A DNA stretch of 64,000 nt, taken from positions 558,001-622,000 of the forward strand of contig CAJQUW010007240.1 in the NCBI GenBank assembly GCA_907163375.1. Direction: 5' to 3'. Below the pieces are notes generated by a model. It saw nothing but the letters and a program-made list of their open reading frames with translations, was not told the origin of the DNA and did not search any database. The position numbers and the translations under genes are program-made. The stretch is from Prostheceraeus crozeri (lineage: Eukaryota; Platyhelminthes; Polycladida; Euryleptidae). Each line of letters starts with the position of its first letter. Position 1 is the first letter of the stretch. Of this stretch, positions 1 through 9,214 are shown piece after piece.

Positions 1-187
1 CAGAAATGACTGCTGCTTTATTTCTTAAATTTTTCGGAAGTTTAAAGGAGCCTCGTCCAGAGTAGTTTTCTAATAAAGTGATTTTAAATAAGGCGGACTC
101 AATACCATCAAAAACGAGACCGCTATCGCGCTCGTTAAATTTATCTATGTTTAATTTTAATCCTTGGATATGAAAATTTATCCAAGA

Positions 188-805
188 CTAATAGTCTACA
201 ACTTCGGTTGCAGGAGAGGAGGGTATGTGAAACTCCAACCTCTCTACTATTTGACCAGTATGGTGGTCGATTTTTACATATTTTATTTTAAGATAGATGA
301 GCGCCTTCATCCTAAAACTGTCTAAATTGTTGAAGAGCGCTTCTATCAATGATGAATTTTGATGAAACCATTCCTCAAAGTTAGCAATGGTTTCTGAGGA
401 GTCCATCTGGTAGTTCCTCACTAAATTATTTATGGACACTTCAGTGAGTCGGATAGAGGAGGTGCTGTTAGTATAACTATCGTCACTGTGTGTATGTTGA
501 AGTCTGTGCGAAGATAGTTCAAAACGTGTCTCGAAAGACTGAGCGCACAAGTCGCAAGAAATGGAGACGACGTTAACAGAATCATCCCCACCTTCGGAGA
601 TTGATGCCGGCTTAGGTCGACAAACACCTCGCTTGATGTGTCGGGTGAGATCCCGCTTCCTCGTGAAGATGTGTCCACAGTCAGCACATTCCCGATCGTT
701 GCATTCCCGCGACAATGTTGACATGGAGTCGCTGTTGTTATCCAACTCGCTCGAGATGGGACTGGTATCACCTGAAAGAGAAATCATTCTATCATCTCTG
801 TTCAA
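188..805 (-). pseudogene. pPolB N-terminal fragment (C2H2 fingers plus N-terminal domain)
   Basis: N-terminal part of the Polinton protein-primed family B DNA polymerase. Two zinc-finger-like segments are visible (CADCGHIF...H, CDLCAQSF...H). They are followed by the start of the domain that precedes the polymerase in invertebrate Polintons, with SINNLVRNY and FRMKALIYLKIKYVKID. It aligns along its length with the first 200 residues of the pPolB of element C but is clearly diverged, although the non-coding DNA just upstream is almost identical between the two. The rest of the gene lies toward and beyond the window start. It is treated as a fossil fragment. Confidence 0.8.
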
Positions 806-1232
806 GTCTCAGTGTATTGTTACAACCTACCTTGACTCAATAACTCTAAACTTTCCTCGAGAAGGGAGGGTGTTGGTGATGAAGTTGATGCCTGAAATTG
901 AGGAAGATGCTATTAGCCACACGTTTGAGGGAGATGAGAGAGGAAATTTTCAACTTACCATTTCAACGAAATCAAGTTTAAGGTTGATACTTCAGTCAAA
1001 TAATACGTCTCAAATTTGGAATTCACTATAGAGCAGTTCACTTGTACGCCTCAAATACAGAATTCGCTAGACAACAGTTCACTTATGCGTCTCAAAGACA
1101 GAGTGAAATGATACGGATGTCACTTTGCATATATACTTTCATATTCATCATTCATTGGCTGTTCATTCTGATTGGTTGCTTGTTGATACTTAAGAATTAG
1201 AAAACATTTCAAAGTCATTATTCACAGTCAAC

Positions 1233-1682
1233 ATGACAAGCCCTCCGACAACACCAAACACAAAATTCTCTTCTCCATGCTCAACACCAAAGGCGCTCGT
1301 TGCACCAAACGCACCAACGAAGGGGAAGGTAGAGAAGGTGTACCGACTGGACAATATCAGAAAGTTGTCATTACCAGCGGACGACGAAGAGGAGAGTGTA
1401 TGTGAGAAGGAGTGTCCCGACTTAACAGGCGTGAGGTGGAAGTATCTCCAGTACGATACTGACGATGTGATGGAGATCACCAGCACGAAATTCCTCCACC
1501 AATTATGGGAGTGGTACACCCCTAACTCCCAGCCGCGAACTATGGAGGAGTGGGAGTATATTGACAAAGTGAGGCTCGCAGTGGAAGAACGATTAAAGCA
1601 ACTGAACTGTTCTTGTTATCTATGTGAAGCCAGACTCTGGGACGATATTGACGATGAAGACCTTTTGAAATACATGCCATAA
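1233..1682 (+). CDS. Conserved 149-aa protein of unknown function (copy A)
   Basis: The ATG at 1233 opens a 149-aa frame about 95% identical to the copy at 56862-57311. It has a Thr/Pro/Ser-rich first 30 residues, a basic segment (KGKVEKVYRLDNIRK), an acidic patch (ADDEEE) and a Trp-rich C-terminal half (GVRWKYLQY, QLWEWY, EEWEYID) with a CSCYLC pair motif near the end. No membrane segment is seen. Inverted CCAAT boxes lie at about 1155-1180 and a TATA-like stretch near 1130. AATAAA overlaps the stop, so the 3' UTR is very short. It is divergent to pPolB and shares its upstream region. I do not recognise the family. Its high conservation compared with the adjacent pPolB is unusual. Confidence 0.75.
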   Translation: MTSPPTTPNTKFSSPCSTPKALVAPNAPTKGKVEKVYRLDNIRKLSLPADDEEESVCEKECPDLTGVRWKYLQYDTDDVMEITSTKFLHQLWEWYTPNSQPRTMEEWEYIDKVRLAVEERLKQLNCSCYLCEARLWDDIDDEDLLKYMP

Positions 1683-1734
1683 TAAATTTTTATTTCATAT
1701 TATCTTTGCTTTCATACTGAATTATTTGAATGGG

Positions 1735-2761
1735 GCTTCAGTGGATGATTTAACCATGTATACATTTTCATTTGGAAATAGTAGCACGCTTAGTCTAACT
1801 TGTAAATCTTAAAACATTTCATATGGATGATGATGATAGATGAAATAGTGTCAAATAAAATTAAGATAGCTTACACTTCTGATACAGGGATAGCAATCGA
1901 CTGCGATCCATGTGTAAAGAGCTTGTTAGACTACGGATGGGCTTAAGTGGATGATTTAACCATGTATACTTTTTCATTTGGAAATAGTAGCACGCTTAGT
2001 CTAACTTGTAAATCTTAAAACATTTCATATGGACGATGATGATAGATGAAATAGTGTCAAATAAAATTAAGATAGCTTACACTTCTGATACAGGGATAGC
2101 AATCGACTGCGATCCATGTGTAAAGAGCTTGTTAGACTACGGATGGGCTTAAGTGGATGATTTAACCATGTATACATTTTCATTTGGAAATAGTAGCACG
2201 CTTAGTCTAACTTGTAAATCTTAAAACATTTCATATGGATGATGATGATAGATGAAATAGTGTCAAATAAAATTAAGATAGCTTACACTTCTGATACAGG
2301 GATAGCAATCGACTGCGATCCATGTGTAAAGAGCTTGTTAGACTACGGATGGGCTTAAGTGGATGATTTAACCATGTATACATTTTCATTTGGAAATAGT
2401 AGCACGCTTAGTCTAACTTGTAAATCTTAAAACATTTCATATGGACGATGATGATAGATGAAATAGTGTCAAATAAAATTAAGATAGCTTACACTTCTGA
2501 TACAGGGATAGCAATCGACTGCGATCCATGTGTAAAGAGCTTGTTAGACTACGGATGGGCTTAAGTGGATGATTTAACCATGTATACATTTTCATTTGGA
2601 AATAGTAGCACGCTTAGTCTAACTTGTAAATCTTAAAACATTTCATATGGACGATGATGATAGATGAAATAGTGTCAAATAAAATTAAGATAGCTTACAC
2701 TTCTGATACAGGGATAGCAATCGACTGCGATCCATGTGTAAAGAGCTTGTTAGACTACGGA
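1735..2761. repeat. Tandem array, five units of 206 bp
   Basis: Five head-to-tail units with starts near 1741, 1947, 2153, 2359 and 2565, each exactly 206 bp apart and nearly identical. Each unit carries GTGGATGATTTAACC, GGATAGCAATCG and GTAAAGAGCTTG. The same array in element C (57363-57765) has only two units. It lies between the 149-aa gene and the zinc/coiled-coil gene, downstream of both. No coding frame spans a unit. Confidence 0.95.
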
Positions 2762-2899
2762 AGAGAGAAGTGTGTTATGTTGCGTGTGGCGCGTGAGTGT
2801 CCTCCCATTTCATTCCATTCATCATTTTTCTTCCCCTCTGCATTCCATATCCGAGGATATGTGGCGGGCTTGGGACTGCTTTAGCTGCATTAGAAGGTT

Positions 2900-2915
2900 G
2901 GCCCTTAAAAGAGCC
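2900..2915 (-). terminator. Histone-type 3' stem-loop, zinc/coiled-coil gene A
   Basis: On the minus strand the sequence reads GGCTCTTTTAAGGGCC: a 6-bp stem with a UUUA loop, matching the metazoan histone consensus GGYYYUHHUHARRRCC at all 16 positions. CCATG precedes it and AAC follows. It lies just beyond a predicted short 3' intron of the minus-strand gene that ends near 3021. Confidence 0.75.
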
Positions 2916-2959
2916 CATGGGTCGTTCTCCGTCCACCTACACTACTACTGCAAACACTC

Positions 2960-4088
2960 TGAAAGAAAAATAATAGGAGATTAGATGAGCTACAAAAATG
3001 ATTATGTTGAATAGACTTACTGGGAACCTTCTTTCTAACTTTTCTGACGAAGAAGTCATCAAGCTCTCCATTGATGTTCATCGTCATGTGGAGGCAGCGA
3101 ACTCCATCCCCCTCATAACACAACTGTGTTTCATTTAAGTCTCTGGAGATTGTAGGGGCATCACATACGTTATTCTCAAAGAGGGGAAGATAAACTTCAT
3201 ATACTCTCCTTTTTCGACACTTCAAACGCTCATGCAGTCGCTCCACTTCACCGTCAACCTCTTATTAATAACCTTCACCTCCTCCGTCTCCTTCACCACG
3301 CTTCGAATCCGCTCTATCCCTTCATCCTTCCTCGACACACTCGCCTGCAAACTCTCCACCAAACCTGTCTTCCTCATCAACTCGCTCCTTTCCGCCATCC
3401 ATTCCTTCTCCTTCTTTCTCAAGCTCTCCAACTCTTCCCTCGTTGCCCTATACCCCTCAACCTTCACCTTCAGCTCTTCATTCTCCTTCAAAACTTTTCT
3501 ATTATTACTTTCCAAAGCCATCACACGATCCTTCATTCTCACAAATACCTCCGTATCATACGCCTCTTGCTGCCGTGGCGATGACGCTGCCATCGGCTTA
3601 GCCACTTCCTCCCCCTCCCACTCTTCCTTCAAATCCGCTATATCCCCAAACAAATCTTCCATCACCGCATCCAAATCAACATCATCCTGCTTCTTCATTT
3701 TCGCTCTCAACTCAACTTCCTCACTCGAACTCCCATCACTCGAAATCACATCACTCGCATTCCTCACCACTTTCTCCCCAATCACGTCCTGAATCGTTGC
3801 CACCGCCTTTCTCACCTCTTCCCTTTCCAACAACTCTCCCACAAACCATGCCTTGAACCCCTTCTCTCCGATTTTCCCACTCTCACACTGCAAATGCGCC
3901 TTCATAAATTCCTTCTCATCCCCCATCACAGATTTCCGACAAGACACACACAACCTCAACATCACTTTCCTCTCATGGCCCATCGTCCCCTCTTTTTCTT
4001 TTAAATGCTTCTTCAGTTCGCTACCTCTCGCAATCTTGCCACAACTACACTTGCCAACCAACATCTTTGCGTTATTCGGTTTTGTCAT
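2960..4088 (-). pseudogene. Zinc/coiled-coil protein, copy A (unknown family)
   Basis: One of three paralogues (others 24359-25444 and 59344-60522). The start ATG is at 4088. The N-terminus has a Cys/His cluster (CSCG, H, CVSC, H, C) that looks metal-binding. It is followed by an acidic Ser-rich linker with an SSPR motif, then a long heptad-like Glu/Lys/Leu coiled coil. The C-terminal domain (RRVYEVYLPLFENNVCD, CYEGDGVRCLHM, FFVRKV) is shared by all three. A consensus splice donor (GTAAGT) follows the conserved C-terminus, and an acceptor preceded by pyrimidines lies about 60 nt later, before the histone-type hairpin. The reading frame is broken. Its role is unknown. Confidence 0.7.
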
Positions 4089-4189
4089 GATAATTCTGTA
4101 AAGACAGAGTAAAATTTGATAGCAAGTGTTTATAGGATACTACTTGCTGATATGCATTGAAAGACTAAGTCACCAAACATTTGATAGCA

Positions 4190-4390
4190 AGTCAGCAACC
4201 GTTTGGGTGTTAAGCTCTTGAATCCGTTACAGGCATTACTCAGAGGGGATCTTATCCCAGCTCCAAGGCCTCGACCCACAAATCCAACCTCGATCGGACA
4301 GAGCGTGCGTCATATCACTGTGTTGGTATCCGGGCCCCAGTTTTGACATGAAAACCGGTGGAGTTATTTACAAGAGGAAACGACCCAAGT
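4190..4390. other. Conserved ~200-bp non-coding block shared with element B
   Basis: About 200 bp differing at roughly eight positions from 25970-26170 in element B, although the surrounding DNA and neighbouring coding exons are much more diverged. It lies in the predicted 5' UTR intron of the zinc/coiled-coil gene. It contains short self-complementary pieces such as GGGGAT-CTT-ATCCC at 4246-4258 and no open frame. It could be a structured RNA, an enhancer or a recently exchanged segment. Confidence 0.6.
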
Positions 4391-4711
4391 CACAGAGACT
4401 CATAAACGACTGCTTTTTATTCAAAAACTTTAATTATTATCATTAAATATGAATTTAAATTTTTCAGTACTTTAGTACTACTCATAAAACGTTTATAAGT
4501 AGTCTGTCACCTTCAGCATAGCAAACGCTGTCGAATGTTTTTTGAATCAAGTCTAAAGGACTTGTAGAAGCAAAGTTATAGCCGTTTGAAATTTCGGCCT
4601 ACTATCATCAAATGGTCAGTCATGCTATACTGACTAACCTATAAGTCTGACACCTTAGCTGATATCAGCAATGTAAAGTCAGAAGTCCGATATCGGACCT
4701 CAAGAGAAACG

Positions 4712-4772
4712 ACTTACCTGTAGTCAGTTTCTCAACTTAGTGAAATTCCTCTCCCGATCCCGTTCTTATATA
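4712..4772 (-). promoter_or_regulatory. TATA box and 5' non-coding exon of the zinc/coiled-coil gene A
   Basis: On the minus strand TATATAAG (4765-4772) is followed about 47 nt later by a strong donor, AG|GTAAGT, with the intron starting at 4717. The coding ATG is at 4088, so transcription would start near 4740 with a 5' UTR intron of about 600 bp. Elements B and C have the same arrangement. Confidence 0.6.
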
Positions 4773-4799
4773 CCCTGTGAATATGCAATCGATAACAGG

Positions 4800-6840
4800 G
4801 AGGGGAGGTCAGTGAAATTTGAAAATTTGATGAAAAATGTTTTGGTGACGGTCCCAGGTCGAAATTCCACACTTTGGAAAATTTTCAAAATTTTACCCAT
4901 ACAAAGCCACTCTGACACTTAGGATTTTTTCAGGTGAGCGAGCTCCGACCTAAAATCTTGTAACCGCTCTAACTTTTGAACGAAGACAGATATGAACAAG
5001 CCGTTTCTTTCACTGAATTTGTCTCACTCTTAGCTTTCAAACGAGCTATGACACGACAAAATCCGTCCACTGGAAGCCAAAATTGAAGCGAGCTGTCCAG
5101 AGGGGGGGGGGTCAGTGAAATTTGAAAATTTGATGAAAAATGTTTTGGTGACGGTCCCAGGTCGAAATTCCACACTTTGGAAAATTTTCAAAATTTTACC
5201 CATACAAAGCCACTCTGACACAGGATTTTTTCAGGTGAGCGAGCTCCGACCTAAAGTCTTGTAACCGCTCTAACTTTTGAACGAAGACAGATAGGAACAA
5301 GCCGATTCTTTCACTGAATTTGTCTCACTCTTAGCTTTCAAACGAGCTATGGCACCACAAAATCCGTCCACTGGAAGCCAAGATTGAAGCGAGCTGTCCA
5401 GAGGGGGGGGAGGTCAGTGAAATTTGAAAATTTGATGAAAAATGTTTTGGTGACGGTCCCAGGTCGAAATTCCACACTTTGGAAAATTTTCAAAATTTTA
5501 CCCATACAAAGCCACTCTGACACTTAGGATTTTTTCAGGTGAGCGAGCTCCGACCTAAAATCTTGTAACCGCTCTAACTTTTGAACGAAGACAGATATGA
5601 ACAAGCCGTTTCTTTCACTGAATTTGTCTCACTCTTAGCTTTCAAACGAGCTATGACACGACAAAATCCGTCCACTGGAAGCCAAGATTGAAGCGAGCTG
5701 TCCAGAGGGGGGGGAGGTCAGTGAAATTTGAAAATTTGATGAAAAATGTTTTGGTGACGGTCCCAGGTCGAAATTCCACACTTTGGAAAATTTTCAAAAT
5801 TTTACCCATACAAAGCCACTCTGACACTTAGGATTTTTTCAGGTGAGCGAGCTCCGACCTAAAATCTTGTAACCGCTCTAACTTTTGAACGAAGACAGAT
5901 ATGAACAAGCCGTTTCTTTCACTGAATTTGTCTCACTCTTAGCTTTCAAACGAGCTATTGCACGACAAAATCCGTCCACTGGAAGCCAAGATTGAAGCGA
6001 GCTGTCCAGAGGGGGGGGGACGTCAGCGAAAATTTTTTCTCTCCGATGGCGTTCAAATTCACCAAACCGATGCAGAATTTCACGCTGAATCCGAATCTGG
6101 CCTCCGTTTTCTCATCCGATGGTTCGTTTGGGCGCTACACACCAAAACGTCCCAAATTCTAACTCTGTCGTTTTTTCGAAAAATGTTGAAAATTTTTTCT
6201 CGCCGATTGACTTGAAACTCACCTTACAGATAGAGAATTTCACGCTGATTCCAAATCTGAAATCCGTTTTCCAATCCGATGCTTCGTTTTGAAGCTACAG
6301 CCCAAAACGTCCCAAATTCTAACTCTGTCGTTTTTCGCCAATGTCCCAAAATCTTAAATGGCGTTTCACATCTAAACGAAGACAGATAGGAACAAGCCGA
6401 TTCTTTCAGTGAATTTGTCTCACTCTTAGCTTTCAAACGAGCTATGACACGACAAAATCCGTCCACTGGAAGCCAAAATCGAAGCGAGCTGTCCAGAGGG
6501 GGGGGACGTCAGCGAAAATTTTTCTCTCCGATTGACTTGAAACTCACCCTACCGATGCAGAATTTCACGCTGAATCCGAATCTGGCCTCCGTTTTCACAT
6601 CCGAGCACTCCTTCCACTCGAAACAACCCATTTTACAACCCAACATTCAGCAGATTGCACGAAAAACATCACACACTATAGCCTCAAGACAAAACCTGGC
6701 GGTCGCCCAAGACCACCACGACACTCTGTCGTTCCAGAGGGGGGGGGAGTCAGACCCGAAGCACCACGGCGGCCGACCACGACACTCTGCCGTTCCAGAG
6801 GGGGGGGCGCCGGTCGAGTGTTCGCCGTTTTCTTACTACT
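4800..6840. repeat. Right TIR of element A (tandem ~304-bp units with G-runs)
   Basis: Four units of 301-304 bp (TTTTTTCAGGTGAGCG recurring near 4925, 5227, 5530 and 5834), then two related but shorter units to about 6500, then a terminal segment with CGTTCCAGAGGGGGG repeats. Each unit ends in a run of 7-10 G. The array ends in TTACTACT at 6840. The same unit family forms the TIRs of C and, inverted and diverged, the left TIR of B. Small open frames in the array are by-products of the repeat. Confidence 0.9.
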
Positions 6841-6899
6841 AATGGAGGTATTAAAGCTGGGCCTTCCAATGTACCGAGTGTATCCGGCCTCTTGACTAC

Positions 6900-7310
6900 A
6901 TTCTTTTTATGGAGAGATTAGAATAGCAAGATAATTTCTTCGCGTCAAATAACTCTATATGCTCGATATGCTGCTGACATATTTGTCATAACCAAGTTTC
7001 GAGAAGAATCGTTATCCATTCTTAATTCTATGGACAATCTTTACCAGAATATCAATTTTACTATTGAGCACCCTGCGGAACTAATGATGAATCTTTATCA
7101 TTATCAGATTTCTCCATCACTATCTGAAATGGTAACGCCAATTACAATTATTATCAGAAAATCGCTAAAAAGTTCTTGTCTGTCAATTACAATTCTGTAT
7201 TACCTATGCATCAAAAATAAATATTGCAAGAAACGAAAAACATAGAAGATTAATAAGATGCAGAGACATGAAATCTCAACACAAGCGTCTTCAAGAGTTT
7301 GAGGACTATA
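6900..7310 (+). pseudogene. Reverse transcriptase fragment (palm motif region)
   Basis: Plus-strand translation gives a motif-C-like stretch (LYARYAADIFVITKF) followed by LNSMDNLYQNINFTIEH. This fits the YxDD region and the following thumb of a reverse transcriptase. Later pieces (NSVLPMHQK) also fit, but in disjoint frames. The first Asp of the DD pair is Ala. It is a decayed, truncated retroelement fragment just outside element A, and the family is not certain (Penelope-like or LINE). Confidence 0.5.
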
Positions 7311-7559
7311 AATGACTATCCCAAGATTTTTTTAGATCAGAAAGTTTCCTCGAAACTCCCACCTTATAGAACACAACCTCAGGAATATTATTATTTTCAA
7401 ATTCCTTTTATCTCTGATGCATTTGATATTAAAGTTTTAACAGTTTTTCGATCTGAATTTACTTGCAAGAACATCACATCGCTCACTTACTCTCAGCACA
7501 TCATTCTATAGAAAACAACTCAAACATCTTCATTAAATATTTGTACTATATCTGATAAC

Positions 7560-9214
7560 AAACTCATCTCATTTTTCTCATTTTAATCCACCAAAGGGAC
7601 TTAATCATAAATTGGATACTCTCATCGACATTACTATGGACGAAATTGGAAATTTAAGAAATCGTTGCATTCAACCGAAATACAATTTAACTAAGTCTGA
7701 AAGAAACAGCCAAAAAATTTTGAAAGAAAATGATTCACTTCATATAACTAAGGCTGACAAAGGTGGAACAATGGTAGTACTAGACTACTCATTTTATAAA
7801 AATAGAATGTTAATGGAACATCTTTGTGACACGAGTACTTATATTCAAATTGAAAATTATAGCGTTCACAACACTCTATCTAGGATAAAAAATCTCATTA
7901 ATAGCTTTCAAGTCTGTAATTTTACAAAAAATGAGGTAGAATATCTCAGTCGTTTCAATTGCAAATTACCATACATATATGGTTTACCGAAGATCCACAA
8001 ACATGAGGAGGATTTTGATGAGTTGCATATTGACGAGTTTGGATGTGCAACGGTTGAACCACCGACAAATCTTGCATTCCGTCCAATCATATCGAGTACT
8101 TTTGCCCCTACAAGCCATCTAAGTGCTTTTATTGATGATATTTTAAAACCTATAGTACCTCTCTTACACAGCTACTGTAGAGACACCTATGATTTTTTGA
8201 AAAAACTGGAAGACTTCAAAAGAAAAGGATGCAATGCTAATAATGTTATCCTAGCCACTTACGACGTCACGTCACTCTATACTAATATTCCTTTATCGTT
8301 AGGAATGGATTCGATAGACTTCTGGTTAACTGAGAAATGCATGTACATACATGAAAGGTTCTCAAAAGAGTTCATTTTATCTGCAGTAAGACTAGTTTTG
8401 GAAAATAATTTCTTCTCATTCGAAGATCAAGTATATTTACAAATATCTGGAACAGCTATGGGTACAAAAATGGCCCCAACATGCGCCATCTTAGTCATGG
8501 GATACTTAGAAGAAAGAATGTACAAACTGGTCAGAAATTCCTTCCATCATGATATTGCAGATGTCATCAAAGACAGGTGGATTCGTTATATAGATGATTG
8601 CTTCATTATTTGGGATAAGAGTTTCGGAGACATAGAGGTTTTTAACGAAAGTTTGAATAGCCTCCATTATAATATAAATTTTGCTACCAATCAAAGTCTA
8701 GACAGAATAAGTTTTCTAGACGTGCTAATTTACAAAGACAAAATTTTAATGCAAAATTTAGAGACGGATATTTACCGAAAGAAGACTGATACCCAAAATT
8801 ATGTACATTTTCATTCGAATCACCCTAAACATGTTTTGAATAATGTTCCATGTGCGTTAGCGAAAAGAATTCTCAACATTGTCTCAAAAGAAGCTAACCA
8901 AAACAAATAGCTATCAGAATTAAGAGTAAAACTTTTAAAATTAAAGTACCCTCATGGTGTAATCCAATCTGGCTTCGATCGTGCTAGACAGCAAAGTGTG
9001 AATCCACGTATCTCGACAGCATCTCCGATTACAACTGATATTATTCCTTTTGTAAGCACATATAACAAGAACAATCCTGACGTCTTCAATAATGTGATTA
9101 AACCTGTCAGCAACAGCTTGAAGTTATGGATCCCTCTCAGAGGTATAAGATCATGAGGTCATGGAAACAACCTCCCTCACTTTTAAGCCTCCTAAGCAAA
9201 AGTAACCGACCAAC
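7560..9214 (+). mobile_element. Penelope-like retroelement, truncated at its 3' side
   Basis: Contains the reverse-transcriptase frame 7612-8910. After a stop at 8908-8910 the same coding pattern continues: SELRVKLLKLKYPHG, then IIPFVSTYNKNNPDVF and QPPSLLSLLSKSNRPT, typical of the connector before the GIY-YIG nuclease. The GIY-YIG part is missing because the sequence switches to element B at 9215. This suggests B landed in, or recombined at, the Penelope copy. Confidence 0.7.
7612..8910 (+). pseudogene. Penelope-like reverse transcriptase
   Basis: 432 codons open from a non-ATG position, so the true N-terminus lies upstream. Family signatures in order: KADKGGTMVVLD (about residues 45-56), YGLPKIHK (about 125), FRPIISS (about 160), the Asp of motif A in ATYDVTSLYTNIPL, SGTAMGTKMAPTCA (motif B region), RYIDDCFIIW (motif C with the catalytic DD), and ISFLDVLIYK. 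These are characteristic of Penelope-like elements. All core catalytic aspartates are present. The frame ends at a TAG while homology continues, so the copy is inactive in its present form. It lacks the nuclease domain. Confidence 0.8.

Larger units (their letters stand above)
1..6840. mobile_element. Polinton/Maverick-like element A (right part, cut by window start)
   Basis: Collinear with the right half of element C: pPolB (-), 149-aa gene (+), 206-bp repeats, zinc/coiled-coil gene (-), TIR. It ends at 6840 in the same terminal motif as C (TTACTACT, the complement of AGTAGTAA). The stretch from about 806 to 2822 is nearly identical to C, while 2770-4400 resembles element B, so A looks mosaic. 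The left part, with any capsid or integrase genes, lies outside the window. It is a fossil with at least two breaks in its coding regions. The near-identity of its non-coding DNA to C points to fairly recent exchange or amplification. Confidence 0.85.

Noticed and set aside
3232-3792. Long plus-strand frames opposite the coiled-coil genes (also at 24534-25307 and 59573-60343)
   Set aside because: Ser/Phe/Leu-rich antisense shadows of Glu/Lys-rich coiled-coil coding sequence, seen in all three paralogues for the same reason.
4190-4390. tRNA or group I intron in the conserved non-coding block
   Set aside because: No A/B box pair or cloverleaf and no group I core could be made out by eye.
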